Position numbers and translations under genes: made by a program
Origin: Phycisphaerae bacterium
Lineage (GTDB): Bacteria; Planctomycetota; Phycisphaerae; JAAYCJ01
Assembly: GCA_012514125.1 (NCBI GenBank)
Contig: JAAZAW010000356.1
Coordinates: 1-26,658, forward strand
Direction of reading: 5' to 3'
Length of the DNA stretch: 26,658 nt
Part shown: piece by piece, positions 1-7,664 of the stretch
How the letters are laid out: each line of letters begins with the position of its first letter
How positions within the stretch are numbered: the stretch's first letter is position 1
The notes under the pieces: generated by a model
The model's database searches: none
The model's input: only the letters and a program-made list of their open reading frames with translations
What the model was told of the DNA's origin: nothing

Positions 1-110
1 AGTTGGGGAAGTTGGGGAAGTTGAGAGAAGTTGAAGAAGTTAAGAGAAGTTGAAGAAGTTGGGGAAGTTAAGAGAAGTTGAAGAAGTTGGGGGGGGTGGG
101 GGGATGATTT
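1..110. repeat. GAAGTT purine-rich tandem low-complexity repeat
   Basis: Units of 9-10 bases (AGTTGGGGA, AGTTGAGAGA, AGTTGAAGA, AGTTAAGAGA) follow one another with almost no C on the + strand. The block lies directly downstream of the minus-strand ABC ATPase stop. Closely related sequence occurs at about 1990-2110, 3650-3712, 12596-12700 and 15686-15714, always purine-rich on the + strand. It may extend beyond the left edge. No coding function is supported. Confidence 0.75.
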
Positions 111-122
111 GGAAGGAGGTGG

Positions 123-767
123 TTATGTTGTTTTTGAGGAGCGGCGGGGGAAGTGCTTTATTTGGGCGGGGGCGGCGAAGGGTTTTTCGATCAGGAAATC
201 GGGTTTTAGTTGGGGGACGAAGTCGTTGTGGGGGGAGGCTAAGATGAGAGCGGTTTGGTAGCGGAGGGCGAATTTTCGGGTGTTGGCGGCGATGATTTTT
301 GCGGTGAGACGGTCGAGAGAGTCGAGGAACTGGTCGGCGATGATGAGGGGTGGGGATTTTGAGAAGGCGAGGGCGAGTTTGAGGCGGTAGCGCTGGCCAT
401 CGGAGAGTTCGGAGGGGGTTCTCAGGAGGATGAAGGCGTCGGCGAGTCCTGCGAGGGCGAGGTAGTGGAGGGCATGGGGCAGGGGGAGGGGGAATTGGTC
501 GGGGAGGATTTTTTTGGGTTGGAAGGAGATTTTTTCGAGGTCGAGATTTGGAGTGAGCGATTTTTTGAGGATTTTTATGAGGGTGGATTTGCCGGAGCCT
601 GAGGGGCCTGTGATGAAGAGGATTTGGCTTGGAGCGAGGGAGATGTGGAGGTTGTCGGCGATGGGGAAGCGATGGCGGGTATCGAGTCCCAGGCCGAAGT
701 GGGTGGCGATGTCGAAGGCTGAGGGAGAAGGACGGACCGAGGTTTTGATGCAGGCGTTGAGGTACAT
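123..767 (-). CDS. ABC-type ATPase domain protein, possibly COG2401-like
   Basis: This is a 214-residue stand-alone nucleotide-binding domain. In order it has Walker A GPSGSGKST (54-62), a Q-loop-like FQP (82-84), signature LSDGQ (121-125), Walker B LIIAD (141-145), D-loop LDSLD (148-152) and an H-loop His180. No membrane segment or substrate-binding gene is adjacent, so a transporter role is not shown. The stretch DRLTAKIIAANTRKFA after the D-loop reminds me of the COG2401 group (ABC ATPases often fused to an acetyltransferase domain); that is from memory and no acetyltransferase domain is present here. The residue after the Walker B Asp, normally the catalytic Glu, is Gln146 (codon CAG). 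The ATG at 767 is the only usable start because an in-frame stop lies at 804-806; its ribosome-binding site is weak. The downstream side is repeat DNA. Confidence 0.75.
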   Translation of the reverse strand: MYLNACIKTSVRPSPSAFDIATHFGLGLDTRHRFPIADNLHISLAPSQILFITGPSGSGKSTLIKILKKSLTPNLDLEKISFQPKKILPDQFPLPLPHALHYLALAGLADAFILLRTPSELSDGQRYRLKLALAFSKSPPLIIADQFLDSLDRLTAKIIAANTRKFALRYQTALILASPHNDFVPQLKPDFLIEKPFAAPAQIKHFPRRSSKTT

Positions 768-807
768 GGGATGAGGTGAGAAGGAAAAAAGAGAGGTGCT
801 TTTTCAT

Positions 808-1097
808 TTAAAGATAGCACATGAATAGGAAAAAGCAAATTTTTCGGCAAGAATTTTATAAAGGGTTTTGTGTGAAGTGGTTATGGGGGAGTGAATTTTT
901 TTTGGCGATTTGCGGCGGTAGGATTCCATAGAGATCCCTATAGAGATTTCTATAGAGATCTCTATAGGGATCTCTGGGATTTCATAGGGATCTCTAGATT
1001 GGCATAGGGATCTCTATAGGGATTTCTATGGTGGTTTTTGGTTTTCATGTAATTTTCATGGAGATTTCAGAATTTGCATGGTCGTTTTCATGGGGGG
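808..1097. other. Intergenic region between ABC ATPase and AraC genes
   Basis: This 290-base gap must hold the promoter of the minus-strand ATPase and the 3' end of the araC-type transcript. Its central part is the 12-bp array described separately (927-1031). To the right of the array the motif TTTTCATG recurs at roughly 1042, 1053 and 1086, as if a second degenerate repeat continued towards the araC stop. I see no clear promoter hexamers and no simple intrinsic terminator. Confidence 0.5.
927..1031. repeat. Array of 12-bp units TATAGRGATYYC with palindromic core
   Basis: Seven 12-base units can be read: 927, 939, 951, 963, 983, 1003 and 1015, each a variant of YATAGRGATYYC. Two 8-base insertions interrupt them (975-982 and 995-1002), making two 20-base periods. 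The array changes sense near 958: 930-947 and 958-975 are perfect 18-base inverted repeats with a 10-base loop, and 950-967 (CTATAGAGATCTCTATAG) is a perfect palindrome. It sits between the stop of the AraC-type gene and the start of the ABC ATPase gene. It could be a multi-site operator, a large hairpin, or a slippage-grown repeat. Confidence 0.8.
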
Positions 1098-1901
1098 TTA
1101 TGTTCTTATGGTTTTTCGGTAGGCGGCGGGGGCGATATTCATAATTTTTTTGAAGTGGCGTGAAAAGTGGAAGCGATTGGCGAAGCCCATTGATTCTGCG
1201 ATCTGGTCGATGGTGTTGTCGGTTAGGATGAGGAGTTGAGCGCATCGCGCGATTCGCTGGTGGAGGACGTATTGGGCGGGGGATTGTCCGATGTTTTTTT
1301 TGAAGGCGTGGACGAAATGGTTGATGCTCATGTGGCATCGTTTGGCGAGGTGTGAGTTTGACAGGTTGTCGGACAGGTGGTCCTGGATGTATTGGAGGCA
1401 GGGGGCGAAGCGGCGTTGGGTGGAGAGGGTTTGGTCGAGGATATTTCGGGAAGAGGGGGGTAATTGTCGGATGAGTTCGGCGAGGGAGTCGTAGAGGAGG
1501 GCTTTGATGCGGCAGAGGGATGTGGAGCTGGTGGTGGGTTGGTTGTGTTGGGCGTCGATGTGTTTGATCAGGTTTGCGAAGTTGACGTTTGAACGGATGA
1601 GGATGGGGTTTGGGAATAGTTTTTGGATGATTTGCGGGGTCAGGTTGACGATGTCGAAGTGGATGTAGAAGTGTGGGGTGGGTTGCGAGGTTTGGGAGAG
1701 GATTCGGAGCCAGGGTGGGATGAAGTAGATGGTGTTTTTTTTGATGGGGAAAGGTGGGTGGTCGGGGCGGATGAGTTGGGCGCCGTCGTATTTATTGATA
1801 TAAAGCCGCCAGAAGCTGCTGTAGAGTTCGTAGTTGTTCCAGGAGGAGTCAATTGTGGTCCATGAGCCATACAATAGCCTGATGTGGAGTTCGTTTATCA
1901 T
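1098..1901 (-). CDS. AraC-family transcriptional regulator
   Basis: A 267-residue protein of usual AraC length. The N-terminal part (about 10-140) has the look of the cupin-like effector domain, with PHFYIHFDI around 76-84. The C-terminal part (about 165-267) is the double helix-turn-helix: first HTH near 182-203 (NSHLAKRCHMSINHFVHAFKK) and second near 231-253, with IDQIAESMGFANRFHFSRHFKK, the typical AraC signature. It is transcribed away from the alpha-L-fucosidase gene, so it most plausibly controls that gene and perhaps the permease in response to a sugar; the ligand is inferred, not shown. The start at 1901 has a weak AGGA about 14 bases upstream. Third positions are C-rich in the coding sense, following the strong + strand G excess. 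Confidence 0.92.
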   Translation of the reverse strand: MINELHIRLLYGSWTTIDSSWNNYELYSSFWRLYINKYDGAQLIRPDHPPFPIKKNTIYFIPPWLRILSQTSQPTPHFYIHFDIVNLTPQIIQKLFPNPILIRSNVNFANLIKHIDAQHNQPTTSSTSLCRIKALLYDSLAELIRQLPPSSRNILDQTLSTQRRFAPCLQYIQDHLSDNLSNSHLAKRCHMSINHFVHAFKKNIGQSPAQYVLHQRIARCAQLLILTDNTIDQIAESMGFANRFHFSRHFKKIMNIAPAAYRKTIRT

Positions 1902-2268
1902 AAAAGTTTGTTATCCTATGGAAAAGGGTAGGGGGATTATAGCTGAAATGGATATAGATTTCAATCAGATGGGTATGGATTGTTTGGGGGGAAGAGGTAT
2001 AGTGTGAAAGTGGGAAAAAGTAAAGATTACAAAATGGAAAAGTTAAAAGTGAAGAGGTGGATGAAAAGTTAAAGAAGTTTGGAATAGTCCGGAGAGTCGA
2101 AGGAAGAGGATTGTACAACGGCTGGAGCCGTTTCTGGATCCCCGTCTGCGCGGGGATGACAGAAGAAGAGATGAAGATGAGGAGGAGGGAAGATGAAGAG
2201 AGGAGAGGGGTGTTTTTGGGGAAGACAGGAGTTTTTTGTAATTTTTTTTTGATGAAGGATGTGCGATT
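1902..2268. other. Divergent intergenic region, AraC regulator / fucosidase
   Basis: A 367-base gap between two divergent genes that should contain both promoters and any operator. The left 90 bases are ordinary AT-rich sequence without confident hexamers. From about 1990 to 2110 it becomes purine-rich low complexity (GTGTGAAAGTGGGAAA, AAAAGTTAAAGAAG), then comes the double-hairpin repeat at 2111-2160, then more purine-rich sequence. The AAGGA at about 2254-2258 serves as ribosome-binding site for the fucosidase. Confidence 0.5.
2111..2166 (+). repeat. Double-hairpin dispersed repeat, copy 1 (VIPA-type)
   Basis: Two adjacent hairpins separated by TCTGG: AACGGCT/AGCCGTT (2117-2123/2126-2132) and ATCCCCG/CGGGGAT (2138-2144/2151-2157), followed by GATGACAGA. 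The reverse strand translates to VIPAQTGIQ, a spurious peptide known from a very common bacterial interspersed repeat (the Neisseria dRS3-like core belongs to the same style). Copy 2 is at 3712-3766. Such repeats are thought to be spread by REP-associated Y1 transposases; none is in this window. Confidence 0.8.
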
Positions 2269-3585
2269 ATGTTGAAGACTAAGAAGACGGTGGGTGATAC
2301 GACGTGGTTTAGTCAGGATCGGTTTGGGATGTTTATTCATTGGGGACTTTATTCGCTGCCGGCGAGACATGAATGGATTCGACAGTATGAAGAGATTTCG
2401 GATGAGGATTATGAGAAGTATTTCAGGCATTTCGATCCGGATTTGTATGAGCCTGAGCTTTGGGCGCAGGCGGCGGCGAAGGCGGGGATGAAGTATTTTG
2501 TTGTGACGACGAAACATCATGAGGGATTTTGTTTGTGGGACAGTAAGCATACGGATTATAAGGCGACGAATGCGCCGGTGGGGCGGGATTTGCTTAGGCC
2601 TATGGTTGACGCGTTTCGCAAGAATGGATTGAGGACGGGTTTTTATCATTCTTTGATCGACTGGCATCATCCGGATTTTGTGATTGACGATATGCATTCG
2701 CAGCGGAATCATCCGGATCGGGCGAAGATGAACGAGGGTAGAGATCAGAAGCGTTACGCGGAGTATTTGCACAATCAGGTTCGCGAGTTGCTGACGGAGT
2801 TTGGGAAGGTGGATATTTTGTGGTTTGATTTCAGTTATCCGCCGGGTAAGTGTGGACGGGATATGAAGTGGATCGGGAAGGGGTGCGATGATTGGCAGAG
2901 CGAGAAGTTGTTGAAGATGGTTCGAGAGCTTGCGCCAAATATTATTTTGAACGATCGGCTGGATTTGTCTGAAGGGTGGGATGTGATAACGCCGGAGCAG
3001 TATCAGCCTATGTCGTGGGTTCGTATTAACGGTGAGCCTGTGGTTTGGGAGGCGTGTCAGACGTTTTCGGGGGCGTGGGGGTATCACCGGGACGAGTCGA
3101 GTTGGAAGTCGATCGATCAGTTGGTGCAGATGCTGGTGGATTCGGTGAGTAAGGGTGGGAATTTGTTGTTGAACGTCGGGCCCACGGGTCGTGGGGAATT
3201 TGACGCTCGGGCGTTGGATCGGCTTGAGGGAATGGGGCGGTGGATGAAGTATCATAGTCGTAGTATTTATGGTTGTACGCAGGCGCCGGAGGGGTTTGAA
3301 GCTCCGCAGGATTGCCGGTATACTTATAATCCTGAGACGAAGCGGCTTTATGTGCATGTATTTGCGTGGCCTTTTGTTCATTTGCATTTGAAGGGGCTGG
3401 CGGGGAAGGTGGAATACGCACAGTTGCTGAACGACGCTTCGGAGATTAAGATGGAGGCGAGCGAGTGGTTTATCAATCAGATGAACGAACAGACGGGGGG
3501 AAGGATGAAAGATACGTTGACGTTGACGTTGCCGGTGCAGAAGCCTGATGTGACGGTTCCGGTGATTGAGTTGTTTTTGAAATAG
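2269..3585 (+). CDS. Alpha-L-fucosidase, GH29 family
   Basis: A 438-residue glycoside hydrolase that would release alpha-linked L-fucose from glycans. Family features are the N-terminal WFSQDRFGMFIHWGLYS (13-29), TKHHEGFCLWDS (81-92), the conserved GFYHSLIDWHHP (124-135), and ILWFDFSYP (183-191), where Asp187 occupies the usual nucleophile position. GPTGRGEFD near 304-312 is also typical of the catalytic domain, and the last 100 residues form a short beta-rich tail. The acid/base residue cannot be assigned by eye, as it varies in GH29. No signal peptide is visible, so the enzyme probably acts in the cytoplasm on imported oligosaccharides. The start is supported by AAGGA 10 bases upstream. It is divergent from an AraC regulator and is closed by a strong terminator at 3611-3648. 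Confidence 0.92.
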   Translation: MLKTKKTVGDTTWFSQDRFGMFIHWGLYSLPARHEWIRQYEEISDEDYEKYFRHFDPDLYEPELWAQAAAKAGMKYFVVTTKHHEGFCLWDSKHTDYKATNAPVGRDLLRPMVDAFRKNGLRTGFYHSLIDWHHPDFVIDDMHSQRNHPDRAKMNEGRDQKRYAEYLHNQVRELLTEFGKVDILWFDFSYPPGKCGRDMKWIGKGCDDWQSEKLLKMVRELAPNIILNDRLDLSEGWDVITPEQYQPMSWVRINGEPVVWEACQTFSGAWGYHRDESSWKSIDQLVQMLVDSVSKGGNLLLNVGPTGRGEFDARALDRLEGMGRWMKYHSRSIYGCTQAPEGFEAPQDCRYTYNPETKRLYVHVFAWPFVHLHLKGLAGKVEYAQLLNDASEIKMEASEWFINQMNEQTGGRMKDTLTLTLPVQKPDVTVPVIELFLK

Positions 3586-3610
3586 TTGTTGGATTTGTTA
3601 AAGTTTTTTT

Positions 3611-3648
3611 ACAGGGGTTGTGAGAGATCACGGCCTCTGTTTTTTTTT
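3611..3648 (+). terminator. Intrinsic terminator after fucosidase
   Basis: A 13-base stem ACAGGGGTTGTGA (3611-3623) pairs with TCACGGCCTCTGT (3628-3640) using three G-T wobbles, with a GAGA loop, and runs straight into nine T residues. It lies 26 bases after the fucosidase stop and should largely separate that transcript from the permease gene. Confidence 0.85.
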
Positions 3649-3649
3649 G

Positions 3650-3712
3650 GGGAAGTTGGAAGTAGAAGTTAGAAGTTGAGAAGTTAAGAAGTTGGGGAAG
3701 TTGAGAAGAGAA
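3650..3712. repeat. GAAGTT purine-rich low-complexity repeat
   Basis: Runs of GGGGAAGTTGGAAGTAGAAG-like sequence continue directly from the terminator T-tract to the second double-hairpin repeat. The unit and strand sense are the same as in 1-110. After the hairpins, 3777-3803 carries the related GTGTGAAAGTAAGAAAGTGG sequence. Confidence 0.75.
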
Positions 3713-3766
3713 TTGTTTAGCGACTTGAGTCGCTTCTGGATTCCCGCTTTCGCGGGAATGACGGAG
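3712..3766 (+). repeat. Double-hairpin dispersed repeat, copy 2 (VIPAKAGIQ)
   Basis: Hairpin 1 is AGCGACT/AGTCGCT (3719-3725/3728-3734), hairpin 2 is ATTCCCGC/GCGGGAAT (3740-3747/3752-3759), with the same TCTGG between them as copy 1 and GATGAC-like sequence (AATGACGGA) after it. The reverse strand reads VIPAKAGIQKRLKSL. Both stems differ from copy 1 by paired changes that keep pairing. The orientation is the same as copy 1, so the fucosidase lies between direct copies. Confidence 0.85.
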
Positions 3767-3834
3767 AAGAGAAGAGGTGTGAAAGTAAGAAAGTGGGAAG
3801 GTGAGGATGGGGGGATGGGATAGAATTGAGTGTT

Positions 3835-5157
3835 ATGATGGAAATTGCGAAGAAGGTTTCGTATCAGGCTACGATTTATGCTTGCTATCTGGGATATTTT
3901 GTTCAGGCAGTCATTGTGAACGTCACACCGATTTTGTTTATTCCACTGCGTGAGCATTTCGGGCTGACGTTCGAGCAGATGGGTCGGCTGGTGTTGATTA
4001 ATTTCATTACGCAGGTGGTGGTGGACCTTTCCTTCAGCAAGCCGGTGGAACGATACGGCATTCGTCCGTTCATTGTGACGGCGCATGCCCTGGCGTGCGT
4101 TGGGCTGGGATTGTTTGCGGCGGCTCCTTTGCTGTTTAGCAATCCGTATACAGGATTTGTGATAGCGACGATTATTTTTTCGGGGAGCGGGGGGTTGCTG
4201 GAGCTGTTGTTGAGTCCGATTGTCAATGCGATTCCGACGGATGAAAAGGCGGCGGCGATGAGTGTGCTGCATTCGTTTTATTCGTGGGGGCAGGTGGTGG
4301 TCGTTTTATTGACGACGGTGCTGGTGGCGGTGTTGGGAAGCGGGAAGTGGTATTTGATTATGGTGATGTGGACGCTGCTGCCGTTGATCAATATATTCGC
4401 GTTTTCGCGGGTGCCGCTGGCACCGATGGTGGCAGAGGAACATCGAACCAAACTTCGAACGTTGATTAAAGAACGGTTTTTCATTGTGGCTCTTTTTGGG
4501 ATTTTGTTCGGTGCAGCGGCGGAAAACACGATGGCCCTGTGGACCTCGACCTTTCTGGAAAAAGCGATTCATTTGCCCAAGCTCACGGGAGATATCGCGG
4601 GTGTTTGTATGTTTGCGAGCATGATGGGCATCGGCCGAGCGCTTTATGGGAAGTTTGGAAGCAAGATCAATATTTACAAAGCCATGCTATGGGGTTCAGC
4701 CTTGACGACGATATGTTATTTGGTGATTGCGTTCTCGCCGTGGATGTTTTTGTCATTAATCGCCTGTGCGGCATGCGGGCTGGGGGTGAGCGTGCTCTGG
4801 CCTGGATCGCTGGTGATTTCGGCGAATCGATTTCCGTTGGCAGGAGCAAGTATGTTTGCGGTTTTATCGTCGGGAGGCGATTCCGGGGCATCGATCGGTC
4901 CCTGGCTTGTGGGATTTATGGCGGATAAGGCTCCGATGTGGATGAAAAATATGCCTTTTTCGATGAATGGCGAAGAATTCGGACTGCGGGCGGGGTTGGC
5001 GGTAGGGATTGCTTTTCCGCTGGCGATGTTTTTCTGTTTGAAGTATTTGATCAAAAACCACGGTGATGAAAAATTTCAGCAAGTGGAATTGCTGAACAGT
5101 CCGGCAGTAAATGATTCTGGTGACGCAAAAAATCTTGTCCAGGGCGCTGATGCGTAG
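3835..5157 (+). CDS. MFS transporter, sugar:H+ symporter type (FHS-like)
   Basis: A 440-residue integral membrane protein with about twelve hydrophobic helices split into two halves around the hydrophilic EEHRTKLRTLIKERF loop, the normal MFS plan. The N-terminal helix with YLGYFVQAVIVNVTPILF, the acidic/basic loop SKPVERYGIRPF after helix 2, and the second-half GIGRALYGKFG are consistent with the fucose/glucose-galactose permease branch, but substrate cannot be read from sequence. Its position next to a fucosidase and an AraC regulator suggests fucose or fucosyl-oligosaccharide uptake (inference). The start is uncertain: ATG 3835, ATG 3838 and an in-frame TTG at 3826 are all possible, and no strong ribosome-binding site decides. 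The upstream side is terminator plus repeats, so its promoter must lie inside or after repeat DNA. G excess is milder than in neighbours. Confidence 0.85.
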   Translation: MMEIAKKVSYQATIYACYLGYFVQAVIVNVTPILFIPLREHFGLTFEQMGRLVLINFITQVVVDLSFSKPVERYGIRPFIVTAHALACVGLGLFAAAPLLFSNPYTGFVIATIIFSGSGGLLELLLSPIVNAIPTDEKAAAMSVLHSFYSWGQVVVVLLTTVLVAVLGSGKWYLIMVMWTLLPLINIFAFSRVPLAPMVAEEHRTKLRTLIKERFFIVALFGILFGAAAENTMALWTSTFLEKAIHLPKLTGDIAGVCMFASMMGIGRALYGKFGSKINIYKAMLWGSALTTICYLVIAFSPWMFLSLIACAACGLGVSVLWPGSLVISANRFPLAGASMFAVLSSGGDSGASIGPWLVGFMADKAPMWMKNMPFSMNGEEFGLRAGLAVGIAFPLAMFFCLKYLIKNHGDEKFQQVELLNSPAVNDSGDAKNLVQGADA

Positions 5158-5552
5158 GGTTTTGAACGTCGATGTGTTTGGCGGGTGACAGTAGTGGATC
5201 GGCCAATTTCACATGAGCACGTTATAATTAATATGGTTTAAAAGAAATAAACTTATGCAGAGCTAAGAATTGTTGACGTTCTATTCGAGCCTCTCTCCTA
5301 TGGCATAATCTATATATTATATTGATAGGAAAAGTTGTCAGGGTAGCATTTAGCGGTTATAATTCTGTGTTTTGATGAAACAAAATTGAACTGGCTGGGA
5401 TTGGACAACGTAACAAGTAGTAAGAAGAAATCCAGAAAATGAAGGCGTGCCGAGCAAGCTTGGCGGTTAAATAAGAGAATCTGGAAGAAAATTATTTTAC
5501 TTTTCGCGTTAGGTAGAAGGTTTTTCTTTTTTTGAAACAGGAACAAGAATAA
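5158..5552. other. Intergenic region before metal ATPase
   Basis: This 395-base AT-rich gap has no convincing gene. Possible promoter pieces are a perfect TATAAT at 5223-5228 and a TTGACG at 5273-5278, but neither has a well-placed partner hexamer. A small hairpin GCCGAGC/GCTTGGC occurs at 5449-5464. AGGAAC at about 5540 is the likely ribosome-binding site for the following gene. Confidence 0.45.
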
Positions 5553-7514
5553 ATGTCGACGACACATAATTATTTTGAAGGCAGCTCCATTCAGGCGGAG
5601 ACGGGACGGGCGTCGTTTTTGTTGATCGGGACGATGATGGGTGGAGTGCTGGCGCTGAATTCTTATCTTGCGGGCTGGATTTTCGGCGATGAGTTTTATA
5701 GTACGATGTTTGCGATGGCGGCTTCGCTGGTGCTTGGGGCACCGATCATGCTCGAGGCATTGGGGGCGGCATTGAAGGGCAAGACGAGCTTGGATGTGCT
5801 GGTGGCGATCGCGGTGGTGGCGGCGTTTTCGTTGGGGAGTTATCAGGAAGCGGCGGTGGTGTCGTTTTTGTTTTTGATCTCCTCGTTGATAGAGAAGCGG
5901 ACGGCGTTGGGCGCTCGGGCGTCGATTGAATCGTTGATTCGTTTGACGCCGAAGACGGCGTATTTGATTGATGCGAACGGGGTGGAAAAGTCGATTTCGG
6001 TGAAGGAACTTAAGCTTGGGGATCTTATTCGGGTTCGTCCTGGGGATAATATTCCGGCGGATGGTGAGATTGAATCGGGCGAATCGAGTATCAGCCAGGC
6101 CAATATTACGGGGGAATCGTTGCCTGTGGACAAGCGTCCCGGGGACGAGGTTTTTTCGGGGACGATTAATTTGAGCGGTTCGCTGGATATTCGCGTGACG
6201 CGTGTTGGTGCGGATACGACGCTGGGACAGGTACAGAAGTTGATTTTGCAGGCGGAAGACACGAAGATTCCGATCATGCGTTTGATTGACAAGTATGCAC
6301 ACTGGTATGTGCCGACGATTTTGATGTTGGCGGGGATTGTGCTGGTGTTTACTCGTGATATGAGCCGGGCGATTCCGATGTTGATTGTGGCGTGTCCGTG
6401 TGCGTTGATTTTGGCGACGCCGACGGCGATGGTGGCGGGATTGGCGGCAGCGGCGCGGTTGGGGATATTGGTCAAATCGGTGATCGATCTTGAAGCGGCG
6501 CGGAATATGACGGCGATTGTGTTGGATAAGACGGGGACGCTGACGACGGGGGAGTTGACGGTGACGCGTTTGAAGCCTGCGAGCGGGGTTGATCCGGCGG
6601 AATTACTGGCGTTGGCGGCGGGGTTGGAGCATCGGAGCAAGCATCCTGTGGCCAAGGCGGTTGTCGAGGTGGCACGGAAGGCGAAGTTGGAATTGGCGGA
6701 GCCTGCGGATTTTGAAGAAGTGACGGGATTGGGTGTTCGGGGGAAGTTGAATTCGGATACGGTGTTGGTGGGTCGTCGGAAATGGCTTGAGAGTCAGGGG
6801 AGCGATTTTTCGTCGATGTCGGGCGAGGAATACGCGGAGCCTGAGGGTGTGAGTGTATTGTATGTGACTCGGAACGGTCGGTGTCTTGGGTGGATTGGTC
6901 TGGAAGACCGGACACGTCCTGAGGCGAAGACGGCGTTGGACGATTTGCGGGCGCTTGGGGTGAAACGAATTGCCATGGTGACGGGTGACCGTTGGTCGGT
7001 GGCTAAGCGAGTGGCGGCGGAGATGGGTTGTACGGAGGTTCAGGCGGAAGTGTTGCCGCAGGAGAAGTTGAGCCTGGTGGACGACCTGAAGCAAAAGGGT
7101 CACAAGGTGATCGTGGTGGGGGACGGTGTGAATGACGCACCGGCGTTGGCGGCGGGTGATTTGAGTGTGGCGATGGGGGCGGCGGGATCGGATGTGGCGA
7201 TTCACAGTGCGTCGATCGCGTTGATGAGCAGCGATTTGAGCCGATTGCCGTTTATGATCAAATTGTCGCGAGCGTTGACGAAGGTGATCTGGCAGAATCT
7301 TGGGTTCGGGATGCTGTTTATCGTGATTTTGTTGATTTTGGCGGGGATGGGATATATTCATCCGATTGTAGCGGCGATCTTGCACTTGTGCAGTTCGGCG
7401 ATTGTGGTGTTTAACAGTGCCCGTCTGGTACGTTTTGGTGAAGAGTTTGGGACGTTTTCGCCGGCGGTGAAGAAACCTGTTCGTCAGATCGAGGTCAAGC
7501 CCGCGGTGGCGTGA
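5553..7514 (+). CDS. Heavy-metal translocating P1B-type ATPase
   Basis: A 653-residue cation pump of the inner membrane. Visible in order are two pairs of N-terminal helices, the actuator motif TGES (186-189), the metal-site motif CPC in helix 6 (Cys281-Pro-Cys283, within ACPCALILATP), phosphorylation motif DKTGT (Asp325), the P1B-specific SKHP motif, MVTGD, the hinge GDGVNDAP (about 523-530) and two C-terminal helices. There is no N-terminal HMA metal-binding domain or His-rich tail, so it is short for the family. The last helix reads ILHLCSSAIVVFNSARLVR, which does not match cleanly the signatures I know for Cu(I), Zn/Cd or Co subgroups, so the metal is left open. No metal-responsive regulator or chaperone gene adjoins it. 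The ATG at 5553 follows AGGAAC. Confidence 0.93.
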   Translation: MSTTHNYFEGSSIQAETGRASFLLIGTMMGGVLALNSYLAGWIFGDEFYSTMFAMAASLVLGAPIMLEALGAALKGKTSLDVLVAIAVVAAFSLGSYQEAAVVSFLFLISSLIEKRTALGARASIESLIRLTPKTAYLIDANGVEKSISVKELKLGDLIRVRPGDNIPADGEIESGESSISQANITGESLPVDKRPGDEVFSGTINLSGSLDIRVTRVGADTTLGQVQKLILQAEDTKIPIMRLIDKYAHWYVPTILMLAGIVLVFTRDMSRAIPMLIVACPCALILATPTAMVAGLAAAARLGILVKSVIDLEAARNMTAIVLDKTGTLTTGELTVTRLKPASGVDPAELLALAAGLEHRSKHPVAKAVVEVARKAKLELAEPADFEEVTGLGVRGKLNSDTVLVGRRKWLESQGSDFSSMSGEEYAEPEGVSVLYVTRNGRCLGWIGLEDRTRPEAKTALDDLRALGVKRIAMVTGDRWSVAKRVAAEMGCTEVQAEVLPQEKLSLVDDLKQKGHKVIVVGDGVNDAPALAAGDLSVAMGAAGSDVAIHSASIALMSSDLSRLPFMIKLSRALTKVIWQNLGFGMLFIVILLILAGMGYIHPIVAAILHLCSSAIVVFNSARLVRFGEEFGTFSPAVKKPVRQIEVKPAVA

Positions 7515-7664
7515 GGACGGTAGATGGCGAGTCGAGGGTGGTTCTGCTTGAAGTTTTCGATATCGGACTTTTATTTTTTGAGTGAATGGGGTATGTAATA
7601 GATATGCAGAAAGTCGATGCCCCTGATGGGGGTTGGATTGTAAACGGGATATAAGGCGGTCACC

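Noticed and set aside
40..807. Minus-strand ORF of 255 codons overlapping the ABC ATPase
   Set aside because: It is Pro/Arg/His-rich, in another frame of the same strand as a gene with all ABC motifs, and ends inside low-complexity repeat.
927..1031. CRISPR array
   Set aside because: Units are only 12 bases, directly adjoining or with 8-base gaps, and no cas gene is present.
2057..2275. Plus-strand ORF of 72 codons upstream of the fucosidase
   Set aside because: It is composed of purine-rich repeat and the double-hairpin repeat read through (FWIPVCAGMTEEE), and overlaps the start of the true gene.
1849..3387. Long minus-strand ORF (512 codons) opposite the fucosidase
   Set aside because: It is antisense to a clear GH29 gene, gives an Arg/Pro/His/Leu-rich sequence with no family features, and passes through intergenic repeats. 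The strong G bias of the plus-strand codons removes stops on the other strand.
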